Shown: one piece after another, positions 8,906 to 19,111 of the stretch
Position numbering within the stretch: the stretch's first letter is position 1
How the letters are laid out: the number at the start of each line of letters is the position of its first letter
Origin: Gammaproteobacteria bacterium
Lineage (GTDB): Bacteria > Pseudomonadota > Gammaproteobacteria > Steroidobacterales > GCA-2729495
Length of the DNA stretch: 35,346 nt
Direction of reading: 5' to 3'
Assembly: GCA_024229935.1 (NCBI GenBank)
Contig: JAAERX010000105.1
Span: 1-35,346, forward strand
Translations under genes and position numbers: made by a program
Notes under the pieces: model-generated
What the model was told of the DNA's origin: nothing
Database searches by the model: none
What the model saw: the letters and a program-made list of their open reading frames with translations, nothing else

Positions 8906-9376
8906 GTGGATTTAAATGCAACACTAATAGGCCAGATGTTTGCGTTCGGTTTGTTCGCGTGGTTCTGCATGAAGTTTGTTTGGCCGCCGTTACTCGAGAT
9001 GATCGAAGAGCGTCAGGCGCAGATTGCAGACGGACTGGCAGCTGCTGATAAAGGCAGCCGTGCGCTTGAAGAGGCTGAGGCTGAGAAAGCAGTCATTCTC
9101 GATGAGGCACGTGGGCAGGCACGCGAGATTATTGATCAGGCAAATACCCGTGGCAGTAGTATTGTCGATGAAGCACGTACAGAAGCGGGTTCTGAAAAGG
9201 ATCGCATTCTGGCATCTGCGCAGGCTGAGGTTGAACAGGAAGCAAACCGGGCACGTGAAGAACTACGTGGTCAGGTGGGCGCCATTGCAATATCCGGGGC
9301 AGAAAAGATTCTGCAGCGAGAGATTGATACAAATGCGCATAAAGACCTGCTCGACAAACTGGCAGCGGAGATCTAA
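8906..9376 (+). CDS. atpF: ATP synthase subunit b (peripheral stalk)
   Basis: A 156-residue subunit b: one N-terminal membrane helix ([24 protein letters not shown], about 7-30) followed by a long charged, Ala/Glu/Arg-rich coiled coil that reaches from F0 to the delta subunit. The [23 protein letters not shown] junction is typical of the family, and length equals that of E. coli b (156). The start codon is GTG at 8906 with AGGAGTTGGAAA upstream; the next in-frame ATG would remove the membrane helix. It is separated by six bases from atpH, so translation is probably coupled. Confidence 0.96.
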   Translation: MDLNATLIGQMFAFGLFAWFCMKFVWPPLLEMIEERQAQIADGLAAADKGSRALEEAEAEKAVILDEARGQAREIIDQANTRGSSIVDEARTEAGSEKDRILASAQAEVEQEANRAREELRGQVGAIAISGAEKILQREIDTNAHKDLLDKLAAEI

Positions 9377-9382
9377 TCAGTC

Positions 9383-9925
9383 ATGGCTGAACATGCTGCC
9401 ATAGCTCGCCCTTACGCACAGGCAACCTTTGAATTGGCCAATGAGTCAGGGCAACTGGATGCCTGGTCTGATGCACTGCATGCAGCTGGTGCTGTCGTCA
9501 GTGATGATCAGGTAGCCAGCCTCATCGGCGCACCTGGTACTGACAATGCTCAGCTGATTAGCTTAATTGCTGATATAGCAGGCAAGAGCGGTGTGGCTGC
9601 AGGGCGGTTGAATAACCTGTTCAACCTGTTGGTTGAAAACGGACGGTTGTCTTCGTTACCGGAGATTTCAAGAGCCTACGACTCACTAAAAGCTGAAGTG
9701 GAAAATCGTGTCGAAGTGACACTGACTGCTGCCAGCCCGGTAGATGATGCACAGCAGGCAAAAATTGTCGATGCGTTAAAAAAACGCTTTGGCAAAGATG
9801 TCAGCCTGACATTTGAATTGGATGAGAACTTAATCGGCGGTGCACGACTTCAGGCCGACGATCTGGTAATTGACGGATCAGTAAGTACTGGTCTGGAAAA
9901 ACTCGCTACAACACTGGCGACTTAA
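9383..9925 (+). CDS. atpH: ATP synthase subunit delta
   Basis: A 180-residue delta subunit (OSCP family) that links the top of F1 to subunit b. The N-terminal helical domain starts IARPYAQATFELANESGQLDAW, and the C-terminal region contains the family signature: ENRVEVTLTAASPVDDAQ, then LKKRFGKDVSLTFELDENLIGGARLQADDLVIDGSVSTGLEKLA. Length is close to E. coli (177). It lies six bases after atpF and 39 bases before atpA; that spacer holds a compact hairpin. Confidence 0.96.
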   Translation: MAEHAAIARPYAQATFELANESGQLDAWSDALHAAGAVVSDDQVASLIGAPGTDNAQLISLIADIAGKSGVAAGRLNNLFNLLVENGRLSSLPEISRAYDSLKAEVENRVEVTLTAASPVDDAQQAKIVDALKKRFGKDVSLTFELDENLIGGARLQADDLVIDGSVSTGLEKLATTLAT

Positions 9926-9930
9926 AATTG

Positions 9931-9948
9931 CTTCGCCGCTGGGCGAAG
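9931..9948 (+). other. GC-rich hairpin upstream of atpA
   Basis: CTTCGCC pairs perfectly with GGCGAAG around a GCTG tetraloop. It ends just before the purine-rich atpA ribosome binding site (GAGAGGAAGAAAAGAG) and 16 bases before the ATG. It may block exonucleases or help ribosome access; there is no T-tract, so it is not a terminator. Confidence 0.5.
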
Positions 9949-9964
9949 GAGAGGAAGAAAAGAG

Positions 9965-11506
9965 ATGGCTATTAAAGCTTCTGAAATCAGCGAATTGATT
10001 AAAGAGCGTATCAGCAATTTTGAAAGTGCTGCCGAAGCTCGTGACATCGGTACGATTATTGCTGTGACCGATGGTATCACGCGTATTCATGGTCTGGGTT
10101 CTGCTCAGTACGGTGAGATGCTTGAATTTCCTGGTGACACTTTCGGCCTTGCGCTGAACCTGGAGCAGGATTCAGTGGGTGCTGTTGTGCTGGGTGACTA
10201 CAAGCATATCTCTGAAGGCGATACCGTTAAGACCACGGGTCGTATTCTTGAGGTGCCTACCGGCGAAGCGCTACTCGGTCGAGTGGTTAACACACTGGGT
10301 GAGCCGATCGATGGCAAGGGCCCTATTAATGCTGAATCAAGTGCGCCCATTGAAAAGGTTGCACCGGGTGTTATCGAACGTCAGTCAGTTGATCAGCCGG
10401 TACAGACGGGCCTGAAGTCAATTGACTCAATGGTGCCGATTGGCCGAGGTCAGCGTGAGCTGATTATTGGTGATCGTCAGACGGGTAAGTCGGCTGTTGC
10501 CATTGATGCCATCATTAATCAGAAAGGCACTGGCGTTAAATGTATTTATGTTGCGGTTGGCCAGAAAAACTCAACCATTGCCAACGTTGTGCGCAAGCTG
10601 GAAGAGCATGGCGCAATGGAACACACCATTGTGGTTGCTGCGGCTGCTGCTGAATCTGCAGCTATGCAGTATCTTGCACCTTATGCCGGTTGCTCCATGG
10701 GTGAGTATTTCCGCGACAAGGGTGAAGACGCCCTGATCGTTTATGATGATCTGACCAAACAGGCCTGGGCCTATCGTCAGGTATCATTGTTGCTCCGTCG
10801 TCCTCCGGGTCGTGAGGCTTATCCGGGTGATGTGTTCTATCTTCATTCACGTTTGCTCGAACGTGCAGCGCGAATCAATGAGAAAGAAGTTGAGCGCCTT
10901 ACTAATGGCGCAGTGAAAGGTAAAACCGGTTCTTTGACCGCGCTGCCTATTATTGAAACACAGGCCGGTGACGTATCTGCCTTCGTGCCTACCAACGTCA
11001 TTTCTATTACAGACGGTCAGATCTTCCTTGAGACCAGCTTGTTTAATGCCGGTATTCGACCTGCTATCGATGCTGGTATTTCAGTGTCTCGTGTGGGTGG
11101 TGCAGCACAGACCAAGATTATTAAGAAGCTTGGTGGTGGTGTTCGTTTGGCATTGGCTCAGTACGCTGAATTGGCGGCTTTCGCACAGTTTGCATCAGAC
11201 CTTGATGAAGCAACTCGTAAGCAGCTGGAACGTGGTGAGCGCGTCATGGAATTGATGAAGCAGAACCAGTACGCACCTTTATCAGTAGCAGAAATGGCTT
11301 TTTCACTGTTGGCTGCTAATGAAGGTTATCTGGATGATGTTGATGCCAAGAAGATTGTCGATTTTGAAGCGGCCATGCTTGCGTATTTGCGTGACAAGAG
11401 TGCTGATCTGATCAGTCAGATTAATGAAAGCGGTGATTTTAACGACGACATTGAAGCAGCTATGAAGGCCGCTATTGATGACTTTAAAGCGAACGGCGCT
11501 TACTAG
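9965..11506 (+). CDS. atpA: ATP synthase subunit alpha (F1)
   Basis: A 513-residue alpha subunit, the same length as in E. coli, forming the alpha3beta3 hexamer with non-catalytic nucleotide sites. The N-terminal helix [19 protein letters not shown] is followed by the beta-barrel ([19 protein letters not shown]), [22 protein letters not shown], Walker [10 protein letters not shown] (about 169-177) and [33 protein letters not shown]. The last contains the Walker B strand and the arginine region close to the beta catalytic site. A strong purine-rich SD precedes the ATG. The stop is 21 bases from atpG. Confidence 0.98.
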   Translation: MAIKASEISELIKERISNFESAAEARDIGTIIAVTDGITRIHGLGSAQYGEMLEFPGDTFGLALNLEQDSVGAVVLGDYKHISEGDTVKTTGRILEVPTGEALLGRVVNTLGEPIDGKGPINAESSAPIEKVAPGVIERQSVDQPVQTGLKSIDSMVPIGRGQRELIIGDRQTGKSAVAIDAIINQKGTGVKCIYVAVGQKNSTIANVVRKLEEHGAMEHTIVVAAAAAESAAMQYLAPYAGCSMGEYFRDKGEDALIVYDDLTKQAWAYRQVSLLLRRPPGREAYPGDVFYLHSRLLERAARINEKEVERLTNGAVKGKTGSLTALPIIETQAGDVSAFVPTNVISITDGQIFLETSLFNAGIRPAIDAGISVSRVGGAAQTKIIKKLGGGVRLALAQYAELAAFAQFASDLDEATRKQLERGERVMELMKQNQYAPLSVAEMAFSLLAANEGYLDDVDAKKIVDFEAAMLAYLRDKSADLISQINESGDFNDDIEAAMKAAIDDFKANGAY

Positions 11507-11527
11507 GGCTGCAACAGGTACTGCTGA

Positions 11528-12406
11528 ATGGCTAATCTGAAGGAAATTCGCACCAAGATCGGCAGCGTAAAAAATACGCAGAAGATCACCAAGGCGATGG
11601 AAATGGTTGCGGCATCAAAGATGCGTCGCACCCAGCAGCGTATGCGCGAGACGCGTCCGTATGCGGACAAGATTCGCACTGCTATTGGTCACCTTTATCA
11701 GGCAAACCCTGAATACAAGCACCCGTATCTTGTTGAGCGAGATATTAAGCGGGTTGGTTATATTCTGATTGCGTCTGATCGTGGTTTATGCGGCGGATTA
11801 AATACCAATGCTTTCCGTCTGCTTATTCGTGAGATGCAGGAATGGCAGGAGAAGGGTGTTGAAGTTGATCTGGCACTGCTGGGCTCCAAAGGCGTGCAGT
11901 TCTTCCGTAGCTTCAATGTCAATGTAGTTGCTGCAGTATCAAATATTGGTGAGAACCCGAAGGTTGCAGATTTGATCGGCTCAATCAAAGTCATGCTTGA
12001 TGCTTTTGAGACAGGCGGTGAAGAGGGTGGCATTGATCGTTTATTCCTGCTGCATAACACATTCGAAAATACCATGAGCCAGAAGCCGGTTGCGAAGACA
12101 CTGATTCCGGTTGAAGCACCGGATGCAGATGATCTGCCTGAGCACTGGGATTACATCTATGAGCCCGAGGCAACAGAACTTCTGACCAGCGTGCTACAGC
12201 GTTACATTGAGTCGCAGGTTTATCGTGGTGCGGTAGAAAACGTGGCATGTGAAATGGCCGCCAAGATGGTTGCCATGAAGAGCGCGACAGAAAATGCAGG
12301 CAATATGATCGATGGCTTGCAGCTTGACTATAACAAGGCCAGGCAAGCAGCGATTACACAGGAAATTTCAGAAATTGTCGGCGGTGCCGCTGCAGTTTCA
12401 GAGTAG
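11528..12406 (+). CDS. atpG: ATP synthase subunit gamma (central shaft)
   Basis: A 292-residue gamma subunit, the rotating central shaft. Both ends needed for the coiled coil are present: the N-terminal [31 protein letters not shown] and the C-terminal [44 protein letters not shown]. The middle Rossmann-like part contains [14 protein letters not shown]. Length is a few residues above E. coli (287). It is followed by a 78-base spacer carrying a REP copy, longer than the 20-30 bases expected here. Confidence 0.98.
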   Translation: MANLKEIRTKIGSVKNTQKITKAMEMVAASKMRRTQQRMRETRPYADKIRTAIGHLYQANPEYKHPYLVERDIKRVGYILIASDRGLCGGLNTNAFRLLIREMQEWQEKGVEVDLALLGSKGVQFFRSFNVNVVAAVSNIGENPKVADLIGSIKVMLDAFETGGEEGGIDRLFLLHNTFENTMSQKPVAKTLIPVEAPDADDLPEHWDYIYEPEATELLTSVLQRYIESQVYRGAVENVACEMAAKMVAMKSATENAGNMIDGLQLDYNKARQAAITQEISEIVGGAAAVSE

Positions 12407-12418
12407 TTATTTATTGAA

Positions 12419-13861
<1,443 letters not shown>

Positions 13862-13941
13862 ATGACCACTTGCCTCGCAAGTAGGAGCAGTGGGTTAACA
13901 AAGTAGTCGAGGAAATAATTGAGGTAAGTAGTTCCGCGTTG

Positions 13942-13988
13942 CAGCTTTTTAATTAAGTATCATTATTAATTAACGAGGGTAAAAGCTG
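13942..13988 (+). other. Bulged stem-loop in the atpD-atpC spacer
   Basis: CAGCTTT (13942-13948) pairs with AAAGCTG (13982-13988), and TTAATTAA (13949-13956) pairs with TTAATTAA (13966-13973). This leaves a nine-base loop and an eight-base bulge (13974-13981) on the 3' side. The 15 paired positions are perfect. There is no T-run after it, so processing or mRNA stabilisation is more likely than termination. Confidence 0.5.
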
Positions 13989-14055
13989 AACAGCTTGCCA
14001 AAGCAATTCTTAGATTCATTATAGGGGTTGCGAAAAACATGTAGGATGTTGGTCC

Positions 14056-14111
14056 TGTAGGAGCGGCTTTAGCCGTGACAGGCAGAGGTCGGGATTAAAG
14101 CCCCTCCTGCA
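14056..14111. repeat. REPIN between atpD and atpC
   Basis: The left arm TGTAGGAGCGGCTTTAGCCG (14056-14075) and an inverted right arm (about 14090-14111, reverse complement ATGCAGGAGGGGCTTTAATC) face each other around a short spacer. The GCGAC/GTCGC pairs of the 4018 copy are replaced by CGGC/GCCG in the left arm, so pairing inside the arm is kept. It ends 20 bases before the atpC ATG. Confidence 0.8.
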
Positions 14112-14131
14112 TATTAAAGAGAGAAAGAAGA

Positions 14132-14548
14132 ATGGCCACAATGCACGTCGACATCGTTAGCGCCGAAGGCGAAATTTTCTCAGGTGAAGCCGCCATGGTT
14201 TTTGCGCCTGCGAAAATGGGTGACGTTGGTATTGCTCCACGGCATGCGCCATTGCTCACAAATCTTCGCCCTGGCGACCTGCGCGTAGAAACTCCGGAAG
14301 GCGAAGAGAAGTTTTTCTATGTCACTGGCGGTGTACTCGAAGTACAGCCACATATGGTTACCGTACTTGCTGATTCAGCTATGCATGGTGATCAGCTGGA
14401 TGAAGAAGCAGCACGAGTTGCTCATGAAGCAGCTGAAGCAGCCCTTGCCGGTGCTGATAAGAAAGGTCTTGAGCATGCACGTCTGCAGCTCGTTGAGGCT
14501 GCTGCCCGTTACCGCGCGGTACAGAAATTAAAGGGCAAGAAGGGGTAA
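14132..14548 (+). CDS. atpC: ATP synthase subunit epsilon
   Basis: A 138-residue epsilon subunit that binds the foot of gamma and restrains ATP hydrolysis. The N-terminal beta-sandwich shows MHVDIVSAEGEIFSGEA, the signature GDVGIAPRHAPLLTNLRPGDLRV and a YVTGGVLEVQPHMVTVLAD segment. The C-terminal helical hairpin is Ala/Glu-rich (about 88-138). Length matches E. coli (139). AGAGAGAAAGAAG precedes the ATG. It is the last atp gene; a 135-base spacer without an intrinsic terminator precedes glmU, so glmU may be partly co-transcribed. Confidence 0.96.
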   Translation: MATMHVDIVSAEGEIFSGEAAMVFAPAKMGDVGIAPRHAPLLTNLRPGDLRVETPEGEEKFFYVTGGVLEVQPHMVTVLADSAMHGDQLDEEAARVAHEAAEAALAGADKKGLEHARLQLVEAAARYRAVQKLKGKKG

Positions 14549-14583
14549 CTCCGTCAAGGGGCTTAGCTATCGCTTGGTCAATG

Positions 14584-14651
14584 TGGTGTCTGACACCAGT
14601 CAGACCGCTGAGCGAAACGTGACACCTGCAGGTTATTTAGTGTCAGACACC
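14584..14651. repeat. Inverted pair of GGTGTCTGACACC palindromes
   Basis: TGGTGTCTGACACCA (14584-14598) is a perfect palindrome apart from its central base. AGTGTCAGACACC (14639-14651) is the same motif in the other orientation (reverse complement GGTGTCTGACACT). They flank about 40 bases, so the unit looks like a small inverted-repeat element in the atpC-glmU spacer. Similar cores occur at 6846 and 30112. Confidence 0.65.
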
Positions 14652-14673
14652 GTAGTACTATCCAGCTACGGAG
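14650..14673 (+). promoter_or_regulatory. Hairpin overlapping the glmU Shine-Dalgarno
   Basis: CCGTAG (14650-14655) pairs with CTACGG (14666-14671) around a ten-base loop. The likely glmU ribosome binding site GGAG (14670-14673) starts inside the right arm, ten bases before the ATG. If the stem forms in the mRNA it would partly hide the SD. The first base also belongs to the palindrome on its left. Confidence 0.4.
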
Positions 14674-14683
14674 TAAATTATTC

Positions 14684-16045
14684 ATGAATATCAGTATCGT
14701 CATACTGGCAGCCGGGCAAGGCACCCGCATGCGCTCGAAGTTGCCGAAAGTGTTGCAGCCATTGGCTGGCAAGCCTTTACTTGAGCATGTCATTGCCACC
14801 GCAGAATCACTGCACCCCAAAAAAATATCTGTGGTCTATGGCCATGGTGGAGAAGCTGTTCAGGAGCATTTTGAGGGTCGTGGTGCACAATGGGTATTAC
14901 AGGAACCCCAACTGGGTACTGGTCATGCCGTACAACAGGCGCTGCCTTATCTTGAGGATGATGAAGTTGCAGTGATTCTGTATGGTGATGTTCCTTTGGT
15001 AAAACCGCAAACCATACAAACCCTGGCGGACGCTGCATTAGAAGGCCCGGCAATTCTAACGGTCATTGAATCTGACCCCACTGGTTATGGTCGTATTGTG
15101 CGTGATTCATCAGGCGCGGTAAGTGCCATTGTTGAGCACAAAGAAGCCACTCAAGAACAGCTGGCTATAACTGAAGTGAATACTGGTTTACTGGCCTGCC
15201 CTGTTAAGCAGATCCGTCCATGGTTGGAAACGTTGCGCTCTGATAATGCTCAGGGTGAGTTTTATCTGACTGATGTTGTGGCCAGTGCAGTTGCAGGTGG
15301 TGTGCCGGTTGCGGCAGTGACTGGTGATTCTGCTACTGAGGTAATGGGTATTAATGACAAAGTACAGTTGTCTTTAGCCGAGCGTGCTTACCAGCAGCGT
15401 GCAGTAGAGGCATTGATGACATCAGGTGTCACTGTTATAGACCCTGCAAGGGTCGATATACGTGGCTCGCTGGAGTGTGGCAGTGATGTCACCATTGATA
15501 TCAATGCCGTTTTTATTGGTGATGTCACACTGGGGGACAATGTACGTGTTGGCCCAAACTGTGTTATAGAAAATTCCAGAGTAGAGGCGAATACCAGAAT
15601 TCATGCTAATTGTGTCCTTGAAGATGCAGTCGTTGGTATGAATTGCAACATAGGCCCCTTTGGTCGCTTACGTCCGGGTGCTGAGATGAAAGAAGGCGGT
15701 CGGATTGGTAATTTTGTTGAGATTAAAAACACCACATTGGGTGTAGGCAGCAAGGCTAATCACCTGACCTATCTGGGTGACGCCACCATAGGCAATAATG
15801 TGAATGTGGGTTGCGGCTCAATTACCTGTAATTATGATGGCGCTAATAAGCATGAAACCATTATTGGTGATAATGCATTTATTGGCTCTGGTGTGGAGAT
15901 GGTAGCACCTGTAGAAATTGGTGCTGGCGCTACAATTGGTGCTGGGTCTACGATAGGCAAGAATGCACCAAAAGACACCCTGACTTTACAACGATCAAAG
16001 CAGGTTACAATTGAAGGCTGGAATCGTCCCAGGAAAAAAGAATAA
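14684..16045 (+). CDS. glmU: Bifunctional GlcNAc-1-P uridyltransferase / GlcN-1-P acetyltransferase
   Basis: A 453-residue GlmU that makes UDP-GlcNAc for peptidoglycan and LPS: it acetylates glucosamine-1-phosphate and then transfers UMP. The N-terminal pyrophosphorylase domain (about 1-230) starts with LAAGQGTRMRSKLPKVLQPL, the nucleotide-binding loop, and contains QLGTGHAVQQA and ILYGDVPL. The C-terminal left-handed beta-helix shows hexapeptide repeats (IDINAVFIGDVTLGDNV, VGPNCVIE) and the acetyl-CoA region IGNFVEIKNTTLGVGSKANHLTYLGDA. Length is as in E. coli (456). It is adjacent to glmS, the preceding pathway step, separated by 189 bases. Its SD lies in a short hairpin. Confidence 0.97.
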   Translation: MNISIVILAAGQGTRMRSKLPKVLQPLAGKPLLEHVIATAESLHPKKISVVYGHGGEAVQEHFEGRGAQWVLQEPQLGTGHAVQQALPYLEDDEVAVILYGDVPLVKPQTIQTLADAALEGPAILTVIESDPTGYGRIVRDSSGAVSAIVEHKEATQEQLAITEVNTGLLACPVKQIRPWLETLRSDNAQGEFYLTDVVASAVAGGVPVAAVTGDSATEVMGINDKVQLSLAERAYQQRAVEALMTSGVTVIDPARVDIRGSLECGSDVTIDINAVFIGDVTLGDNVRVGPNCVIENSRVEANTRIHANCVLEDAVVGMNCNIGPFGRLRPGAEMKEGGRIGNFVEIKNTTLGVGSKANHLTYLGDATIGNNVNVGCGSITCNYDGANKHETIIGDNAFIGSGVEMVAPVEIGAGATIGAGSTIGKNAPKDTLTLQRSKQVTIEGWNRPRKKE

Positions 16046-16132
16046 TACGGTCAGGGACAATATAAGCGGGTTCTGGGAACCTGTTCGCATTGTGGCAGGC
16101 CGGTGACAGCATAGAATGGCGAATGGAACGGG

Positions 16133-16164
16133 TGCCAGGCATAGCTTTTGGCTTTTGCCTGGCA
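16133..16164 (+). other. Stem-loop in the glmU-glmS spacer
   Basis: TGCCAGGC (16133-16140) pairs perfectly with GCCTGGCA (16157-16164), with a possible inner AGC/GCT stem. No T-run follows. In E. coli the glmU-glmS message is cleaved between the genes and glmS is controlled by small RNAs. A similar role here is only analogy; I see no glmS ribozyme-like sequence. Confidence 0.4.
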
Positions 16165-16234
16165 GGTTGAAAAACATTTGAGCAAGGTGGCCTGTTTAAA
16201 AGCCATAAAGCGATAACTGGCACCATAAAAACAT

Positions 16235-18067
16235 ATGTGCGGAATAGTTGGAGCAACAGGAGAGCGTAACGTCGTACCCATTCTGATGGAGGGGTTACGT
16301 CGTCTCGAATACCGTGGTTATGATTCCGCAGGTGTGGCCATACGCCATGATGACGGCATTCAACGTCGCCGTGCTATGGGTAAGGTTGCTAAATTGGAAG
16401 CGGCTATTGATGCGGATCCCATTGAAGGCCGAACAGGTATCGCACATACACGTTGGGCTACCCATGGTGTGCCGAGCGAGAGTAATGCCCACCCACATAT
16501 TTCCGGCTCCGATATTGCCGTAGTGCACAACGGCATTATCGAGAATCATGAAGCCCTGCGCGCTGATTTGGTTGAAAAAGGCTATGTGTTCACCAGTGAA
16601 ACCGATACTGAGGTGATCGCTCATCGCATTCATATGCATTTGCAATCGAAAGACAATCTGGAGCAGGCCGTCCATAAAACAGTGGGTGAACTTGAAGGCG
16701 CTTATGCCCTTGTTGTGATGAGTAAGGTTGAGTCGGGCACACTCATTCTGGCGCGAGAAGGCTGCCCGGTGGTTATAGGCCTGGGCATAGGTGAGAACTT
16801 TGTTGCTTCTGATGTCGCTGCTTTATTACCCGTTACGCGTAAATTCATGTTCCTTGAGGAAGGTGATATTGCCGTCGTAACCCGCGAGGGTGTAGTTGTT
16901 ACCGATCTTGCCGGCACGCTGGTTAAGCGCAAGGTCAGCGAAAGCGAATTATCAGCCGATGCTGTTGAGCGTGGTCATTTTAGGCATTACATGCTGAAAG
17001 AAATTTATGAGCAGTCTCGAGCTGTTGCTGAAACACTGGCTGAACGTATTTCTGATGGCAAGGTGCTTGATGCGGCACTGGGGCCAACTGCTGGCGATAT
17101 TCTCGATAAGGTTCAGTCTGTACATATAGTGGCTTGTGGCACGAGCTACCATGCAGGTCTGGTAGCGCGGTACTGGATTGAAGAACATTGCAATGTTGCC
17201 TGTACGGTAGAAATTGCCAGTGAGTATCGTTATCGCCGTGTAGTCGTGCCTAATAACAGTTTATTTATCACCATTTCACAAAGCGGTGAAACGGCCGATA
17301 CACTGGCTGCCTTACGTAAGGCAAAAGAGAGTGGTTATATTGCCACGCTCGCTATTTGTAATGTACCTGAGAGCTCACTGGTGCGTGAATCTGAGCTGGT
17401 CATGATGACCCGCGCCGGCCCAGAAATTGGCGTGGCTTCAACCAAGGCATTTACTACCCAGCTGGCAGCCCTTGCCATGGTGGCGCTGGTGCTGGCTCGT
17501 CATCATGGCATGAGTGCCAAGCGTGAACGTGAACTGACAGGTCAACTACTCGAATTACCTGGCTTGATTGATCAGATGCTGACGCTGGATGAAGACATAG
17601 AGCGAATGTCCGGTGAATTTGCTGAGCTTCATCATGCTCTGTTCCTTGGTCGTGGCGCTCAGAACCCTGTTGCCATGGAAGGTGCATTAAAACTAAAAGA
17701 AATATCTTATATTCATGCTGAAGCCTATCCAGCGGGTGAGCTAAAGCATGGTCCGCTGGCACTGGTTGATGAGAGTATGCCTATTGTCACGGTAGCGCCG
17801 AACGATGACCTGCTGGAAAAATTAAAATCCAACCTGCAGGAAGTCAGGGCACGTGGTGGTCAGTTATTTGTTTTTGCGGATCCCAATGTGCATTTTGAAG
17901 AGGGTGACGGCATCTATTTAATGCGTATGCCCATTCATATTGAAGATTTTCAAGCACCTATAGTTTATACAATTCCATTGCAGTTGCTCTCATATCATGT
18001 TGCTGTGCTTAAGGGCACGGATGTTGATCAACCACGTAATCTTGCCAAGTCTGTCACGGTAGAATAA
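16235..18067 (+). CDS. glmS: Glutamine-fructose-6-phosphate aminotransferase (isomerizing)
   Basis: A 610-residue GlmS, the first committed step of hexosamine synthesis: fructose-6-P plus glutamine gives glucosamine-6-P. The class II glutaminase domain starts with the nucleophile Cys exposed after Met removal ([35 protein letters not shown]) and contains [11 protein letters not shown]. Two SIS domains follow ([26 protein letters not shown], then [38 protein letters not shown]). The C-terminus [13 protein letters not shown] is the family end needed for sugar binding. Length equals E. coli (609) within one residue. The start is fixed by MCGI, yet no Shine-Dalgarno is visible (ATAAAAACAT precedes the ATG), so translation may depend on upstream coupling or regulators. 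No clear terminator follows. Confidence 0.98.
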   Translation: MCGIVGATGERNVVPILMEGLRRLEYRGYDSAGVAIRHDDGIQRRRAMGKVAKLEAAIDADPIEGRTGIAHTRWATHGVPSESNAHPHISGSDIAVVHNGIIENHEALRADLVEKGYVFTSETDTEVIAHRIHMHLQSKDNLEQAVHKTVGELEGAYALVVMSKVESGTLILAREGCPVVIGLGIGENFVASDVAALLPVTRKFMFLEEGDIAVVTREGVVVTDLAGTLVKRKVSESELSADAVERGHFRHYMLKEIYEQSRAVAETLAERISDGKVLDAALGPTAGDILDKVQSVHIVACGTSYHAGLVARYWIEEHCNVACTVEIASEYRYRRVVVPNNSLFITISQSGETADTLAALRKAKESGYIATLAICNVPESSLVRESELVMMTRAGPEIGVASTKAFTTQLAALAMVALVLARHHGMSAKRERELTGQLLELPGLIDQMLTLDEDIERMSGEFAELHHALFLGRGAQNPVAMEGALKLKEISYIHAEAYPAGELKHGPLALVDESMPIVTVAPNDDLLEKLKSNLQEVRARGGQLFVFADPNVHFEEGDGIYLMRMPIHIEDFQAPIVYTIPLQLLSYHVAVLKGTDVDQPRNLAKSVTVE

Positions 18068-18194
18068 AGAATATAAAGTCTGTACGCGGACTACAGGTCT
18101 TATAATTAGCTTCAATGATTATTGTCTCTACGTTAATCTGCATTAATTAATATAGGCTAATTTTTCAGTAACTATTTTCTATGCCAGAGTTTAG

Positions 18195-18461
18195 GTGAGC
18201 ATTATTTATCCACTGGATTTTGCAATTTTTGTTTGGGGTATAGCAGGCACCTATAAAATCAGGCAGCAGGTGCAATTGCTTGGCAAGCAAAAGAAATATT
18301 CATATCAGCCTATAGTATTAACCACAGTCATTTTTATTCTTGTACCCCTGATTGTGCTCAGGCTAAATCTAGCGAAGTATTCTGATTTCAGTATTGTTCT
18401 GGTTTGTATAGAAATTTTCTGGTTTGGTTTTTTGGCCAGCCGGGGAAGGAATATAGCCTGA
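18195..18461 (+). CDS. Small hypothetical membrane protein
   Basis: An 88-residue ORF starting at GTG (18195) with a weak AGAG upstream. I do not recognise a family. Three hydrophobic segments are visible: about 3-20 (IIYPLDFAIFVWGIAGTY), 40-57 (IVLTTVIFILVPLIVLRL) and 65-82 (FSIVLVCIEIFWFGFLA). They are linked by a basic loop RQQVQLLGKQKKYSYQP, which would place the loop in the cytoplasm by the positive-inside rule. It lies 127 bases after glmS on the same strand in AT-rich DNA. No partner or function can be inferred. It could be a chance hydrophobic ORF, since AT-rich DNA readily encodes such sequence and the start is poor. Confidence 0.45.
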   Translation: MSIIYPLDFAIFVWGIAGTYKIRQQVQLLGKQKKYSYQPIVLTTVIFILVPLIVLRLNLAKYSDFSIVLVCIEIFWFGFLASRGRNIA

Positions 18462-18730
18462 GCAGTTTGAGAAAAAGCCTGCTGTTGTAGTTCTGCTTAT
18501 GCTGGTTTTTTCTGGCTGTTTGCTCGTTGTGGCTCTGGAATAGTCTTGTTGATTGCCGGGCTTATCCTGTTTTTTTGCAGGTTAGGGTGATAAGTCTGTC
18601 CGTGATGCCTAAGCCAGCGCTATTTTATCTGAAACCTATGTAGGGCGTGCATTTCAGAGCTTAATAGGCTGGATTTTATGCTAAAAAAAGCTTCTGCTAA
18701 GGGCTTGGTATAGCCCAATTGCTACGTATT
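18462..18730. other. Non-coding stretch, no supported feature
   Basis: The bases between the small membrane ORF and the palindrome at 18731 contain only a few very short ORFs (15 codons or less) without ribosome binding sites. TTGGTA and TATTAC, 16 bases apart near 18707-18734, could be a promoter for the tiny ORF at 18842, but the match is modest. Confidence 0.4.
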
Positions 18731-18751
18731 ACCCTCAATATACCTGAGGGT
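18731..18751. promoter_or_regulatory. Perfect 7-bp inverted repeat, possible operator
   Basis: ACCCTCA-ATATACC-TGAGGGT: perfect seven-base arms with a seven-base AT-rich centre, about 90 bases upstream of the tiny ORF at 18842. The symmetry and spacing suit a dimeric regulator site or a small leader hairpin. I cannot assign a regulator. Confidence 0.4.
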
Positions 18752-18841
18752 CAAATAGACTATCATTCTCTTTAGAATGCTCAGATCCGGTTAGGGATCG
18801 GCGAGCAAATAGATATATTTACAGTAGATTAGGAATAGAAC

Positions 18842-18937
18842 ATGAGCGATTTAACACTGGGCATTTTGTTTACCGTAGCACTTCTTGGTATGTTGGTTTG
18901 GAGTGGTATTGAATCAGGTATTCCTTTCCTCGGATAG
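18842..18937 (+). CDS. Possible 31-residue membrane peptide
   Basis: A tiny ORF: ATG, 31 codons, TAG. A good ribosome binding site, AGGA seven bases before the ATG, precedes it. The peptide is a single hydrophobic helix with a short acidic start (MSDLTLGILFTVALLGMLVW) followed by SGIESGIPFLG. It has about the length of known single-helix small membrane proteins, and its N-terminus loosely resembles the first helix of TRAP-transporter large permeases (DctM), although no rest of such a gene follows. A clear intrinsic terminator lies about 125 bases downstream on the same strand and a palindrome upstream, so this looks like an independent transcription unit. An alternative is a small RNA with a chance ORF. 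Function is unknown. Confidence 0.45.
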   Translation: MSDLTLGILFTVALLGMLVWSGIESGIPFLG

Positions 18938-19060
18938 ACATCTGAGCAGGGCCAGGTATTTATTAAATTCATCTGTATGCCATTTTAACAGCCACTGGGT
19001 TGCCTGAACCGGGTTTGGCCTCAATCAGCAAGTAGGCTATTTTTTATAGCTGGTTAAAGA

Positions 19061-19092
19061 AGCCCCGCTTTATGCGGGATTTTTCTTTTTTG
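19061..19092 (+). terminator. Rho-independent terminator
   Basis: AGC-CCCGC-TTTAT-GCGGG-A followed by TTTTTCTTTTTT: a five-base GC-perfect stem (19064-19068 with 19074-19078), a five-base loop and a long T-tract. It is the clearest intrinsic terminator in the window. On the minus strand the same stem is followed by GCTTCTTT, so it may also end the convergent dehydrogenase gene whose stop is at 19112. Confidence 0.85.
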
Positions 19093-19111
19093 GGGCAGTG
19101 TAACCAGATTG

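Noticed and set aside
9024-9404. 126-codon frame overlapping atpF
   Set aside because: Another frame of the atpF coiled-coil sequence; it has no family match and no RBS.
16046-16234. glmS ribozyme/riboswitch upstream of glmS
   Set aside because: That ribozyme is typical of Firmicutes, and I see none of its conserved core here, only simple hairpins.
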